Source: Pseudomonas sp. R4-35-07
GTDB taxonomy: Bacteria; Pseudomonadota; Gammaproteobacteria; Pseudomonadales; Pseudomonadaceae
Assembly (NCBI RefSeq): GCF_003852235.1
Contig: NZ_CP027732.1
Coordinates: forward strand, 2,480,001 to 2,544,000
Reading direction: 5' to 3'
Length of the DNA stretch: 64,000 nucleotides
In this document: positions 26,730-36,117 of the stretch, piece after piece
Numbering within the stretch: position 1 is the first letter of the stretch
How the letters are laid out: each line of letters starts with the position of its first letter
Program-made: the position numbers and the translations under genes
Notes under the pieces: model-generated
Database searches by the model: none
Told to the model about the DNA's origin: nothing
Seen by the model: only the letters and a program-made list of their open reading frames with translations

Positions 26730-28310
26730 ATGCCTCAGTTCCTCGGTCACAACTACATCGGCGGCCAGCGCAGTGCCAACGGCAGCACCCAGTTGCAGAG
26801 CGTCGACGCCACCACCGGCGAAGCCTTGCCCCAGGCGTTCTACCAGGCCACCCCGCAGGAGGTCGATGCCGCCGCCAAAGCGGCCGCCGCCGCGTACCCG
26901 GCTTACCGCGCGTTGAGCGCGTCACGCCGTGCGCAATTTCTTGATGCGATTGCCGACGAGCTGGACGCATTGGGCGATGATTTCGTCGAACTGGTCTGCC
27001 GCGAAACCGCCTTGCCGGCGGCGCGTATCAAAGGCGAACGTGGGCGTACCAGCGGCCAGATGCGCCTGTTCGCCACGGTGTTGCGTCGCGGTGATTTCTA
27101 CGGCGCGCGCATCGACAAAGCGCTGCCGGATCGCCAGCCATTGCCGCGTCCGGACCTGCGCCAATACCGCATCGGCCTGGGCCCGGTCGCGGTGTTCGGC
27201 GCCAGCAACTTCCCCCTGGCCTTTTCCACCGCCGGCGGTGATACCGCCGCTGCGCTGGCAGCCGGTTGCCCGGTGGTATTCAAGGCACACAGCGGGCATA
27301 TGGCGACGGCGGAGCAGGTGGCCGATGCGATCATCCGCGCCGCCCAAGCCACTGAAATGCCGGCGGGCGTGTTCAACATGATCTTCGGCGGCGGCGTTGG
27401 CGAAGCGCTGGTCAAGCACCCGGCGATCCAGGCCGTCGGCTTTACCGGCTCGCTCAAGGGCGGCCGTGCCCTGTGCGATATGGCGGCGGCGCGCCCGCAG
27501 CCGATCCCGGTGTTTGCCGAGATGTCGAGCATCAACCCGGTCATCGTGCTGCCGCAGGCGCTGCAAGCCCGCGCCGACAGCGTCGCCCGCGACCTGACCG
27601 CCTCGGTGGTGCAAGGCTGTGGTCAGTTCTGCACCAACCCTGGCCTGGTGATCGGCATCACGTCCCCAGCGTTCAGCGCGTTCACGCAACAGGTCGCGAA
27701 GCTGATCGGCGAGCAACCAGCGCAAACCATGCTTAACGCGGGCACCTTGGGCAGCTACGGCAAGGGCCTGGAAAAGCTCCTGTCTCACCCCGGTATCGAG
27801 CACCTGGCGGGCAACGCCCAATCGGGCAACCAGGCCCAGCCGCAGTTGTTCAAGGCCGATGTGCGCCTGTTGATCGACGGCGATGAAGTGCTGCAGGAAG
27901 AAGTGTTCGGCCCGACCACGGTGTTCGTCGAAGTCGCCGACCAGGCCCAGCTCAGCGCCGCCTTGCACGGCCTGCACGGGCAGTTGACCGCCACGATCAT
28001 TGGCGAACCGGCCGACCTGCAACAGTTCGCCGAGCTGACGCCGCTGCTGGAGCAGAAAGTCGGGCGCATCCTGCTCAACGGTTACCCCACCGGTGTGGAA
28101 GTCTGCGATTCGATGGTGCACGGCGGGCCGTACCCGGCCACTTCCGATGCCCGTGGCACCTCGGTCGGCACCTTGGCCATCGATCGGTTCCTGCGCCCGG
28201 TGTGCTTCCAGAACTACCCTGATAGCCTGCTGCCCGACGCGCTGAAAAACGCTAACCCGTTGCGTATCCAGCGGCTGGTGGATGGCGCGCCGTCTCGAGA
28301 ATCCCTGTAA
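26730..28310 (+). CDS. 2,5-dioxovalerate (ketoglutarate semialdehyde) dehydrogenase
   Basis: A 526-residue aldehyde dehydrogenase that oxidises ketoglutarate semialdehyde to 2-oxoglutarate, the last step of oxidative pentose catabolism. It is of the NADP-dependent long type: catalytic cysteine in GCGQFCTNPGL (about residue 300), coenzyme loop FTGSLKGGRAL, glutamate in FAEMSSINPV where ordinary ALDHs have ELGGK. This ExSSxNP form is characteristic of dioxovalerate dehydrogenases. AAAGGAGA precedes the start, 11 bases after the AraD1 stop. Confidence 0.92.
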   Translation: MPQFLGHNYIGGQRSANGSTQLQSVDATTGEALPQAFYQATPQEVDAAAKAAAAAYPAYRALSASRRAQFLDAIADELDALGDDFVELVCRETALPAARIKGERGRTSGQMRLFATVLRRGDFYGARIDKALPDRQPLPRPDLRQYRIGLGPVAVFGASNFPLAFSTAGGDTAAALAAGCPVVFKAHSGHMATAEQVADAIIRAAQATEMPAGVFNMIFGGGVGEALVKHPAIQAVGFTGSLKGGRALCDMAAARPQPIPVFAEMSSINPVIVLPQALQARADSVARDLTASVVQGCGQFCTNPGLVIGITSPAFSAFTQQVAKLIGEQPAQTMLNAGTLGSYGKGLEKLLSHPGIEHLAGNAQSGNQAQPQLFKADVRLLIDGDEVLQEEVFGPTTVFVEVADQAQLSAALHGLHGQLTATIIGEPADLQQFAELTPLLEQKVGRILLNGYPTGVEVCDSMVHGGPYPATSDARGTSVGTLAIDRFLRPVCFQNYPDSLLPDALKNANPLRIQRLVDGAPSRESL

Positions 28311-28326
28311 GTCATCCGGAGGCTTC

Positions 28327-29190
28327 ATGTCGTTGAGCGCAGTCACCCCGCACCGTGCCCGGTTGGGCGAAGGGCCGTTCTGGGATGCTCCGTCCCAGGC
28401 CCTGTATTGGGTGGATATCGCCGCCCGCCAGGCCCTGCGCCTGATGGACGGGCAGTTGCGAGTCTGGCAATTACCCGAACACGTCTCGGCGTTCATCCCC
28501 TGCGAAAGCGGGGATGCGCTGGTGACCCTGAGCAGCGGTGTGTACCGGCTGGACTTGAACACCGAAGCCCTGTCTTTGCTGTGCGTGGCCGACCCGCAAC
28601 CGGGTAACCGCGGCAACGAAGCCCGTTGCGATGCCCAGGGCCGACTGTGGCTGGGCACCATGCAGAACAACATCGGCGCCCACGGTGAAGACCTGCCTAT
28701 CACGCGACGCTCCGGCGGGCTGTTTCGTATCGACGCCGATGCGACGGTTACGCCGCTGCTGAGCGGGCTGGGCATTCCCAACACGCTGTTATGGAGCGAC
28801 GACGGCGGCCATGTGCATTTCGGCGACAGCCTGGATGGCACGCTGTACCGGCATGCCATTCAGCCTGACGGCCAGCTCGACGCCGCCCGGACGTGGTTCG
28901 CTGCCCACGAACGCGGCGGGCCGGACGGCTCGGCCATGGACAGTGAGGGCTACATCTGGAATGCGCGCTGGGACGGCAGTTGCCTGCTACGCCTGACGCC
29001 TGAAGGGCAGGTGGACCGCGTCGTCGAACTGCCCGTCAGCCGTCCCACCAGCTGCGTGTTTGGTGGGCCTGACCTGACCACCCTATATATCACCAGCGCC
29101 GCCAGCCCCTTGGATCACCCATTGGACGGTGCGGTACTGAGCCTGCAAGTGGAGGTGCCAGGCAAGCCCTGTCACCGCTTCGCCGGATAA
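28327..29190 (+). CDS. SMP-30/gluconolactonase-family sugar lactonase, probably L-arabinonolactonase
   Basis: A 287-residue six-bladed beta-propeller lactonase. Conserved parts are the metal-binding GEGPFWD near the start, RGNEARCDAQGRLWLGTM in the middle, GIPNTLLWS and PDGSAMDSEGYIWNARW towards the end. It should open L-arabino-gamma-lactone to arabinonate after the dehydrogenase step. The start at 28327 follows GGAGG; an upstream GTG/ATG in frame would overlap the ALDH gene. Neighbouring araF begins 44 bases later. Confidence 0.88.
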   Translation: MSLSAVTPHRARLGEGPFWDAPSQALYWVDIAARQALRLMDGQLRVWQLPEHVSAFIPCESGDALVTLSSGVYRLDLNTEALSLLCVADPQPGNRGNEARCDAQGRLWLGTMQNNIGAHGEDLPITRRSGGLFRIDADATVTPLLSGLGIPNTLLWSDDGGHVHFGDSLDGTLYRHAIQPDGQLDAARTWFAAHERGGPDGSAMDSEGYIWNARWDGSCLLRLTPEGQVDRVVELPVSRPTSCVFGGPDLTTLYITSAASPLDHPLDGAVLSLQVEVPGKPCHRFAG

Positions 29191-29234
29191 ACCGAAAAAC
29201 GAATATTCAAAAACAACAACAAGGAGTCACCCGT

Positions 29235-30236
29235 ATGAATCGTCGTCGTGGTTTGCGTTCCCTGTGCTGCGCCGCTGTGGCGGTCTCGGCCATGAGCTTG
29301 AGCGGCCTGCTGCTGGCTGAAGAAGTGAAGATCGGCTTTCTGGTCAAGCAGGCCGAAGAGCCTTGGTTCCAGACCGAATGGGCCTTCGCCGAAAAAGCCG
29401 GCAAGGAGCACGGTTTCACTGTGATCAAGATCGCCGTGCCCGACGGTGAGAAAACCCTTTCGGCCATCGACAGCCTGGCCGCCAACGGCGCCAAGGGTTT
29501 CGTGATCTGCCCGCCGGATGTGTCCCTGGGCCCGGCGATTGTCGCCAAGGCCAAGGCCAACGGCCTGAAAGTGATCGCGGTGGATGACCGTTTCGTCGAT
29601 GCCAAGGGCAACTTCATGGAGGATGTGCCGTACCTGGGCATGGCCGCGTTTGAAGTGGGCCAGAAGCAGGGCGCCGCCATGGCCGCCGAAGCGAAAAAAC
29701 GCGGTTGGGACTGGAAGGACACCTATGCGGTGATCAACACGTTCAACGAACTCGACACCGGCAAGAAACGCACCGACGGCTCGATCAAATCCCTGGAAGA
29801 AGCCGGCATTCCCAAGGACCATATCCTGACCGCCGCGCTGAAAACCCTCGACGTCCCAGGCAGCATGGACGCCACCAACTCGGCGCTGGTCAAGCTGCCC
29901 AGCGGCGCGAAAAACCTGATCATCGGCGGCATGAACGACAACACCGTGCTGGGTGGCGTGCGTGCTACCGAAAGCGCCGGTTTCGCGGCGGCTAATGTGA
30001 TCGGCATCGGCATCAATGGCACCGACGCCATCGGTGAATTGAAGAAAGCCAACAGCGGCTTCTTCGGCTCGATGCTGCCCAGCCCGCATATCGAGGGCTA
30101 CAACACCGCGCTGATGATGTACGAGTGGGTCACCAAAGGCACTGAACCGCCGAAGTACACCGCCATGGACGAAGTGACCCTGATCACCCGCGAGAACTTC
30201 CAGGCGGAACTGACCAAGATCGGGCTGTGGAAATGA
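29235..30236 (+). CDS. araF: L-arabinose-binding periplasmic protein AraF
   Basis: A 333-residue periplasmic protein closely resembling E. coli AraF as I remember its sequence: [19 protein letters not shown] at the mature start, [33 protein letters not shown], and [17 protein letters not shown]. The ligand residues in these segments are preserved, so L-arabinose (or D-galactose) is the likely cargo. A signal peptide of about 28 residues ends LLLAEE. AAGGAG lies ahead of the ATG. It is coupled to araG. Confidence 0.94.
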   Translation: MNRRRGLRSLCCAAVAVSAMSLSGLLLAEEVKIGFLVKQAEEPWFQTEWAFAEKAGKEHGFTVIKIAVPDGEKTLSAIDSLAANGAKGFVICPPDVSLGPAIVAKAKANGLKVIAVDDRFVDAKGNFMEDVPYLGMAAFEVGQKQGAAMAAEAKKRGWDWKDTYAVINTFNELDTGKKRTDGSIKSLEEAGIPKDHILTAALKTLDVPGSMDATNSALVKLPSGAKNLIIGGMNDNTVLGGVRATESAGFAAANVIGIGINGTDAIGELKKANSGFFGSMLPSPHIEGYNTALMMYEWVTKGTEPPKYTAMDEVTLITRENFQAELTKIGLWK

Positions 30237-31735
30237 CCGCTGCGACCCTGCGTTTTGACGGTATCGGCAAAACTTTCCCTGGGGTCAAGGCGCTCGACGG
30301 CATCAGCTTCACCGCCCTCCCAGGGCAAGTGCACGCCCTGATGGGCGAGAACGGTGCGGGTAAATCGACGCTGCTGAAGATCCTCGGCGGCGCCTATATT
30401 CCCAGCACCGGCACGGTGCAGATCGGCGAGCAAGTCATGGCCTTCAAATGCGCCGCCGACAGCATTGCCAGCGGCGTCGCGGTGATCCACCAGGAATTGC
30501 ACCTGGTGCCGGAGATGACGGTTGCCGAGAACCTGTTCCTCGGGCATTTACCGTCGCGTTTTGGCGTGGTCAATCGCAGCGTGCTGCGCCAGCAGGCGCT
30601 GGCGTGCCTGAAGGGCCTGGCTGATGAAATCGACCCCCAGGAAAAGCTCGGGCGCCTGTCCCTGGGACAGCGCCAACTGGTGGAAATCGCCAAGGCGCTG
30701 TCCCGTGGCGCCCATGTGATCGCCTTCGATGAGCCGACCAGCAGCCTCTCGGCGCGGGAGATCGATCGCTTGATGGCGATCATCACGCGCCTGCGCGATG
30801 AGGGCAAAGTGGTGTTGTACGTGTCCCACCGCATGGAGGAGGTGTTCCGTATCTGCAACGCGGTGACGGTGTTCAAGGACGGCCGCTTCGTGCGCACCTT
30901 CGATGACATGAGCGCGCTGAACCACGACCAGTTGGTGACCTGCATGGTCGGCCGCGATATCCAGGACATCTACGACTATCGCCCGCGAGAGCACGGCGAA
31001 GTCGCCCTGAAGGTCAACGGCCTGCTCGGTCCCGGCTTGCGCGAACCGATCAGTTTTGAGGTGCGCAAAGGCGAAATCCTCGGCCTGTTCGGGCTGGTGG
31101 GGGCAGGGCGCACGGAACTGTTCCGACTGCTCAGCGGCCTGGAGCGTGCCAGTGCCGGCAGCCTGGAGTTGTGCGGTGAGCCGCTGCAATTGCGCTCACC
31201 TCGCGATGCCATCGCCGCCGGGGTGCTGCTGTGCCCCGAGGACCGCAAGAAGGAAGGCATCATTCCGCTGTCCAGCGTCGCCGAAAACATCAACATCAGT
31301 GCCCGTGGCGCGCATTCCGCGTTCGGCTGGCTGTTGCGCGATGGCTGGGAGAAAGGCAACGCCGACCACCAGATCAAGGCGATGAAGGTCAAGACCCCGA
31401 ACGCGGCGCAGAAAATCATGTACCTGTCCGGTGGCAACCAACAGAAAGCCATCCTCGGCCGCTGGCTGTCGATGCCGATGAAAGTGCTGCTGCTGGACGA
31501 ACCGACCCGTGGCATCGATATCGGCGCCAAGGCCGAGATCTACCAGATCATCCATAACCTCGCGGCGCAGGGCATCGCGGTGATCGTGGTGTCCAGCGAC
31601 CTGATGGAAGTCATGGGCATTTCCGACCGCATCCTGGTGCTGTGCGAAGGCGCCTTGCGCGGTGAACAACTGCGCGCACACGCGACTGAATCCAACCTGC
31701 TGCAGCTGGCCTTGCCGCGCGGCCTGGCGAACTGA
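30233..31735 (+). CDS. araG: L-arabinose ABC transporter ATP-binding protein AraG
   Basis: A 500-residue protein with two fused ABC domains of the sugar type. The first has Walker [10 protein letters not shown] (about residue 38), signature [15 protein letters not shown] and FDEPTSSLS. The second has the degenerate Walker [10 protein letters not shown], signature [15 protein letters not shown] and LDEPTRGID, as is normal for AraG/RbsA. The ATG at 30233 overlaps the araF stop (ATGA). A GTG six bases earlier is less likely. Confidence 0.93.
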   Translation: MTAATLRFDGIGKTFPGVKALDGISFTALPGQVHALMGENGAGKSTLLKILGGAYIPSTGTVQIGEQVMAFKCAADSIASGVAVIHQELHLVPEMTVAENLFLGHLPSRFGVVNRSVLRQQALACLKGLADEIDPQEKLGRLSLGQRQLVEIAKALSRGAHVIAFDEPTSSLSAREIDRLMAIITRLRDEGKVVLYVSHRMEEVFRICNAVTVFKDGRFVRTFDDMSALNHDQLVTCMVGRDIQDIYDYRPREHGEVALKVNGLLGPGLREPISFEVRKGEILGLFGLVGAGRTELFRLLSGLERASAGSLELCGEPLQLRSPRDAIAAGVLLCPEDRKKEGIIPLSSVAENINISARGAHSAFGWLLRDGWEKGNADHQIKAMKVKTPNAAQKIMYLSGGNQQKAILGRWLSMPMKVLLLDEPTRGIDIGAKAEIYQIIHNLAAQGIAVIVVSSDLMEVMGISDRILVLCEGALRGEQLRAHATESNLLQLALPRGLAN

Positions 31736-31744
31736 GAGACGACC

Positions 31745-32713
31745 ATGACCACTCAAAACAACGCGCTGCCCTCGGCACGCAAACCCCTCGACCTGCGCGC
31801 CTTGCTCGACAACTGGGCGATGCTGCTGGCGGCGGTGGGCATTTTTGTCCTGTGTGCCTTGCTGATCGATAACTTCCTCTCGCCGTTGAACATGCGCGGG
31901 CTGGGCCTGGCGATTTCCACGGTAGGCATTGCGGCGTGCACCATGCTGTTCTGCCTGGCCTCCGGGCATTTCGACTTGTCGGTGGGTTCGGTGATTGCCT
32001 GCGCCGGCGTGGTGGCGGCGATTGTGATGCGCGACACCGACAGTGTGATGCTCGGCATCGGCGCGGCGCTGCTGATGGGCCTGATGGTGGGGTTGATCAA
32101 CGGGATCGTGATCGCCAAGCTGCGGGTCAACGCGTTGATTACCACCCTGGCAACCATGCAGATCGTGCGCGGCCTGGCCTATATCTTCGCCGACGGCAAA
32201 GCGGTGGGCGTGTCCCAGGATCAGTTCTTCGTGTTCGGCAACGGCCAGTTGTTCGGCGTGCCGGTGCCGATCCTGATCACCATCGTGTGCTTCCTGTTCT
32301 TTGGCTGGTTGCTCAACTACACCACCTACGGGCGCAACACCATGGCCATCGGCGGCAACCCGGAAGCGGCGTTGCTGGCGGGGGTCAATGTGGATCGCAC
32401 CAAGATCCTGATCTTCGCCGTGCACGGCTTGATCGGCGCGTTGGCCGGGGTGATCCTGGCCTCGCGCATGACCTCCGGCCAACCGATGATCGGCCAGGGC
32501 TTCGAGCTGACGGTGATTTCCGCCTGTGTGCTGGGCGGTGTGTCGTTGAGTGGCGGTATCGGCATGATCCGCCATGTGATCGCCGGGGTATTGATCCTGG
32601 CGATTATCGAAAATGCGATGAACCTGAAGAACATCGATACCTTCTACCAGTACGTGATTCGCGGCTCGATCCTGCTGTTGGCCGTCGTCATCGACCGCAT
32701 GAAACAACGCTGA
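31745..32713 (+). CDS. araH: L-arabinose ABC transporter permease AraH
   Basis: A 322-residue membrane permease of the ribose/arabinose class with 8-10 hydrophobic helices. The conserved block is GRNTMAIGGNPEAALLAGV near residue 195, followed by ASRMTSGQPMIGQGFELT and ISACVLGGVSLSGG. It ends the operon, followed immediately by a REP pair. AraF, AraG and AraH form a complete importer. Confidence 0.93.
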   Translation: MTTQNNALPSARKPLDLRALLDNWAMLLAAVGIFVLCALLIDNFLSPLNMRGLGLAISTVGIAACTMLFCLASGHFDLSVGSVIACAGVVAAIVMRDTDSVMLGIGAALLMGLMVGLINGIVIAKLRVNALITTLATMQIVRGLAYIFADGKAVGVSQDQFFVFGNGQLFGVPVPILITIVCFLFFGWLLNYTTYGRNTMAIGGNPEAALLAGVNVDRTKILIFAVHGLIGALAGVILASRMTSGQPMIGQGFELTVISACVLGGVSLSGGIGMIRHVIAGVLILAIIENAMNLKNIDTFYQYVIRGSILLLAVVIDRMKQR

Positions 32714-32715
32714 AC

Positions 32716-32831
32716 TTGATCGTTCCCACGCTCTGCGTGGGAATGCACCCCGGGACGCTCTGCGTCCACTTCTGAATCGGGACGCGGAGCGTCCCAGGTG
32801 GCATTCCCACGCGGAGCGTGGGAACGATCAA
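32716..32831. repeat. REP doublet, GATCGTTCCCACGC family
   Basis: TTGATCGTTCCCACGCTCTG and its complement at the ends, with an inner GGGACGCTCTGCGTCC/GGGACGCGGAGCGTCCC pair. This is a different Pseudomonas REP family from the GTGGGAGG type. It lies between the converging araH and galM genes and probably serves as their bidirectional terminator. Confidence 0.88.
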
Positions 32832-32840
32832 TGTAGGGTT

Positions 32841-33989
32841 TTAGTTGGCGGTGAACTTGAAGATGGTGTTCTGGGTGTAGGTCTGCCCAGGGTTCAAGCG
32901 GGTCGAGGCAAACTTGGGCTGGTTAGGCGCATCCGGAAAGTGCTGGGTCTCCAAGGTAAACCCACTCCAATGCTGGTAGGTCTTGCCAGCCTTGCCCTTC
33001 ACCGAACCATCCAGGAAGTTACTGGTGTAGAACTGCACGCCCGGTTCGCTGGTATAGAGCTGCAAACGCCGCCCCGACTCAGGATCATGCACCTCGGCCG
33101 CCAGTTGCTTCACGTCGCCTTTGGTGTCCAGTGCCCAGTTGAAGTCGAACCCACCCTGTTTCGGTTCGGCGAACTTGAGCTGCGGATGATCCTCCTTGAT
33201 GTGCTGGCCGATGGCGGTAGGCTTGAGGAAATCCATCGGCGTGCCCTTGACCGGCGCCAGTTCGCCGGTGGGAATCAGGGTGGCGTTCACCGGTGTGTAA
33301 TGGCTGGCGTGCAAGGTGGCGACCTGCTTGAGAATATCGCCATTACCCGCGCCAGCCAGGTTGAAGTAGCTGTGGTTGGTGAGGTTGAGCACGGTCGGTT
33401 TGTCAGTGGTGGCCTTGTAGTCGATGTGCAGTTCGTTCTTGTCGTTGAGGCGATAAGTGACTTCGGTTTTCAGGTTGCCGGGGAAACCCATTTCACCGTC
33501 CTTGGACAGGTAGGTGAGGGTGACCCCGACCGAGTCCTTGTCCTTGACCGGCTTGGCTTGCCACACCTGCTTGTCGAAGCCCTGGGCGCCGCCATGCAGC
33601 GAGTTGGGGCCGTCGTTGAGCGGCACCTGGTAGCGTTTGCCGTCGAGTTCGAACGCACCGCCGGCCAGGCGATTGCCGAAGCGGCCGATGGTCGCGCCGA
33701 AAAATGCGGTACCGCCTTGATAGCCTTGTACGTCGTCAAAGCCCAGCACCACGTCGTCGACCTTGCCGTGTTTGTCCGGCACCTTCAGCGATTGCAGCAC
33801 ACCGCCGTAGGTAATCACCGTGGCTTGCATGCCATGGCTATTGCGCAACACGTATTGTTCGACGGCGGTGCCGTCGTTGGTTTTGCCGAAGGGTTTGTGT
33901 TCGCTGGTCAGGCCTGCGGCCTGGGCGCCGCCGCTGGCGATCAACATGGACATCGCCAGGCCGGACAGCAGGTATCGAGGGTGCTTCAT
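32841..33989 (-). CDS. galM: Periplasmic aldose 1-epimerase (mutarotase)
   Basis: A 382-residue GalM-type enzyme interconverting alpha and beta anomers of aldoses. It has a signal peptide (about 24 residues, ending AQAA), so it works in the periplasm. Active-site parts are the substrate arginine in GRFGNRLAGG, the first histidine in NSLHGGAQGFDK, the second in NLTNHSYFNLAG (about 195-206) and the base glutamate in LYTSEPGVQFYT. The frame stays open 216 codons further upstream but that part is antisense to the SDR gene, so 33989 was chosen. It supplies the correct anomer for AraF and the dehydrogenase. Confidence 0.9.
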   Translation of the reverse strand: MKHPRYLLSGLAMSMLIASGGAQAAGLTSEHKPFGKTNDGTAVEQYVLRNSHGMQATVITYGGVLQSLKVPDKHGKVDDVVLGFDDVQGYQGGTAFFGATIGRFGNRLAGGAFELDGKRYQVPLNDGPNSLHGGAQGFDKQVWQAKPVKDKDSVGVTLTYLSKDGEMGFPGNLKTEVTYRLNDKNELHIDYKATTDKPTVLNLTNHSYFNLAGAGNGDILKQVATLHASHYTPVNATLIPTGELAPVKGTPMDFLKPTAIGQHIKEDHPQLKFAEPKQGGFDFNWALDTKGDVKQLAAEVHDPESGRRLQLYTSEPGVQFYTSNFLDGSVKGKAGKTYQHWSGFTLETQHFPDAPNQPKFASTRLNPGQTYTQNTIFKFTAN

Positions 33990-34020
33990 GGTCGAACTTC
34001 CTTTTGTTGTTTTTGGATTG

Positions 34021-34035
34021 AATAGTTCTACTAAT
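34021..34035. promoter_or_regulatory. Candidate operator AATAGTTCTACTAAT
   Basis: AATAGT-TCT-ACTA matches AATAGT-CCT-ACTA at 24285-24297 in the dehydratase/MFS promoter except for one base. It lies in the 138-base region between galM and the SDR gene. Shared control by the locus GntR protein is inferred. Confidence 0.5.
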
Positions 34036-34127
34036 GTGCGATATTTCATGATTGAGACAGCGAATTTATAGCCTTTAACGCCGATTTCGTAAAATAAAAT
34101 AAGACTAATTGATCGAGGCATCACGTT

Positions 34128-34895
34128 ATGAGTACTCAGCAGGCCCTGTATCCCGACCTCAAGGGCAAGACCGTATTGATCTCCGGCGGGGCTTCCGGGA
34201 TTGGCGAGTTCATGGTGCGGGCGTTCGCCGCCCAGGGCGCCAAGGTGGCGTTCGTGGACCGCGCCCAAAGCCAGGGCGAACGCCTGGCTGCGCTGTTGAA
34301 CTCCAACGGGCATAGCGTTGAGTTCGAATGCTGCGATATCACCGACGAGATCGGCTATCGCGCGGCGATCGGGCGCTTCGAACATTCCCTCGGCCCGATC
34401 ACGGTGCTGGTCAACAACGCGGCGAACGACGTACGCCATACCCTGGAAGAAATCGACTCGGAAATGTTCGACCGGCTGATTGCGGTCAACCTCAAGCACG
34501 CCTTCTTTGCCGCCAAGGCCGTGGTACCAATGATGAAACAGGCCGGTGGCGGCTCGATCATCAACCTGGGCTCGGTCGGCTGGATGATGGCCTCCGCCGG
34601 CTACCCGGTGTACGCCGCCAGCAAGGCCGCCGCCCACGGCATGACCCGTGGCCTGGCGCGGGAGTTAGGCCCCCACCACATCCGCGTCAATACCCTGGTG
34701 CCAGGCTGGGTGATGACGGAAAAACAACTGGCCATGTGGGTGGACGATGCGGCCCGTGAGCTGATCGCCCGCAGCCAGTGCCTGCCGGGCAGCGTGATGC
34801 CCGAGCATATCGCCAATATGGCGCTGTTTTTGGCTTCCGATGCCTCGGCGATGTGTTCGGCGCAGAACTTTATCGTGGATGGCGGTTGGGTCTAG
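34128..34895 (+). CDS. SDR-family sugar dehydrogenase, probably L-arabinose 1-dehydrogenase
   Basis: A 255-residue short-chain dehydrogenase: coenzyme motif SGGASGIGEFM (TGxxxGIG type, about residue 19), NNAAND, catalytic serine in LGSVGW, and YPVYAASKAAAHG as the YxxxK pair (about 160-164). FVDRAQSQGER places an aspartate after beta-2, favouring NAD. It lies at the end of the arabinose locus, so oxidation of L-arabinose or D-galactose to the lactone is the natural step and is otherwise missing. The family is broad and the substrate is inferred from context. Confidence 0.85.
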   Translation: MSTQQALYPDLKGKTVLISGGASGIGEFMVRAFAAQGAKVAFVDRAQSQGERLAALLNSNGHSVEFECCDITDEIGYRAAIGRFEHSLGPITVLVNNAANDVRHTLEEIDSEMFDRLIAVNLKHAFFAAKAVVPMMKQAGGGSIINLGSVGWMMASAGYPVYAASKAAAHGMTRGLARELGPHHIRVNTLVPGWVMTEKQLAMWVDDAARELIARSQCLPGSVMPEHIANMALFLASDASAMCSAQNFIVDGGWV

Positions 34896-34904
34896 GCCAG
34901 GCGC

Positions 34905-35016
34905 CACTGTTCAACTGTGGGAGGGGGCTTGCTCCCGATAGCGGTGGGTCAGTCAAGGATGCATTGACTGACATGCCCTCATCGGGAGCAAGCCCCCTCC
35001 CACATTTGAACAGTGG
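34905..35016. repeat. REP doublet with extended inverted flanks
   Basis: Same GTGGGAGGGGGCTTGCTCC family as 19174. Here the symmetry continues outside the REPs: CCACTGTTCAA at 34905-34915 and TTGAACAGTGG at 35006-35016 are exact complements, giving a stem longer than in the other copies. Confidence 0.88.
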
Positions 35017-35065
35017 TGTTTATTCGATCGGGTCAGGCTTTGAAGGCCGCGTGCCGCGCGAGGCT

Positions 35066-36055
35066 TCATGCCGAACGCCTGGCAGCCCCCGGCGGCTGCC
35101 CGGTGATGCGTTTGAAGGCACGGCTGAATGCCGCCTGGGAGGTGTAGCCCAGGCGTTGCGCCACCGTTTCGATGGGCATGCGTTCCAGGGTCAGCCATTG
35201 GCTGGCCAGGCGCATGCGCAGTTCCGTGGCATAGCGCAGTGGCGGTATGCCGAGGACGGCCTGGAAGCGGTCAGCGAACACCGAGCGCGAGGTATGACAC
35301 TGGGCGGCCAGCTCCGCCACGCTCCAGTCGTGGCCCGGCTGCTGGTGCAAGGCGAGCAGGGCGCTGGCCAGGCGCGGGTCGCGCAACGCGGCCACCAGGC
35401 CCGAGGCGTTGCCACAGGCGCACTCGACCCAGCCGCGTACGATCATCGCCGCCACGACATCGGCGAGGCGCGCAAGAATACCGGCAAAGCCTACGCGCGC
35501 CGTGGACATTTCGCGTTCCATTACCGCCAGGATCGGCATCAGTCCCGGGTAACGCTGGCCGCCGGCATCGATCAGCATCAGGGCCGGCATCAGGTTGCCG
35601 AGCCCCTGGAGGCTGCCGAGCTCAAACTCCATGCACGCACTGAACAACACCAGGCTGGGGACGGTATCGGGTGATGCATCCACGGCGCATACGGTATCTC
35701 CCAACGGTGCGCTGTCGAAATGGTCGATGTCCTGCACGACGGCATCCGCTGCGGATAACAGCGCGTGCGCGCCGCCGTGGGAGATGAACACCGCATTGCC
35801 GGCCGACAGCGCGAAAAGGCTGCCGTCCTCGGTGCGCAGCGTGGCGCGGCCGGCCGCGATAAAGTGGAAATAGGCGTGGCCCGGCCGGGCGCCAAAGCCC
35901 ATGCCGAATGTGGGCCCGGCCTGGATGCGCCGGTACTGCACACCGCGCAGGCGCATGCCGCGCAGCAACTCGTTGATCAGCTCTGAAGAAGCGGTGAATG
36001 CGTCCACTGAAGTCATGCCCGGGGTTTCGGTTAAAAACTCAAGGCTTTGTATCAT
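35066..36055 (-). CDS. AraC-family regulator with cupin sensor
   Basis: A 329-residue regulator with an N-terminal cupin-type sensor (GHAYFHFIAAGRATL; GNAVFISHGGAHAL, about residues 58-105) and a C-terminal AraC double helix-turn-helix (WSVAELAAQCHTSRSVFADRF and PIETVAQRLGYTSQAAFSRAF). It is of the cupin_6 type common beside MFS exporters. The start could be 36055 (AGGA eight bases upstream) or the methionine 13 residues in. It is divergent from the MFS gene with 62 bases between, so it most likely regulates it. Confidence 0.88.
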   Translation of the reverse strand: MIQSLEFLTETPGMTSVDAFTASSELINELLRGMRLRGVQYRRIQAGPTFGMGFGARPGHAYFHFIAAGRATLRTEDGSLFALSAGNAVFISHGGAHALLSAADAVVQDIDHFDSAPLGDTVCAVDASPDTVPSLVLFSACMEFELGSLQGLGNLMPALMLIDAGGQRYPGLMPILAVMEREMSTARVGFAGILARLADVVAAMIVRGWVECACGNASGLVAALRDPRLASALLALHQQPGHDWSVAELAAQCHTSRSVFADRFQAVLGIPPLRYATELRMRLASQWLTLERMPIETVAQRLGYTSQAAFSRAFKRITGQPPGAARRSA

Positions 36056-36117
36056 AGATCATCCTGGCCGGCCTACCTAGACTGAGCGCCTCGCTAATGA
36101 CTTGAGGAAGACCTGCG

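Noticed and set aside
26922-28859. 645-codon open frame antisense to the dioxovalerate dehydrogenase and lactonase genes
   Set aside because: It mirrors the codon pattern of two well-supported genes, has no ribosome binding site and its translation is low-complexity Arg/Ala/His-rich without family features.
31196-32707. 503-codon open frame opposite araG and araH
   Set aside because: His/Gln-rich shadow translation typical of antisense to membrane and ATPase genes in high-GC DNA.
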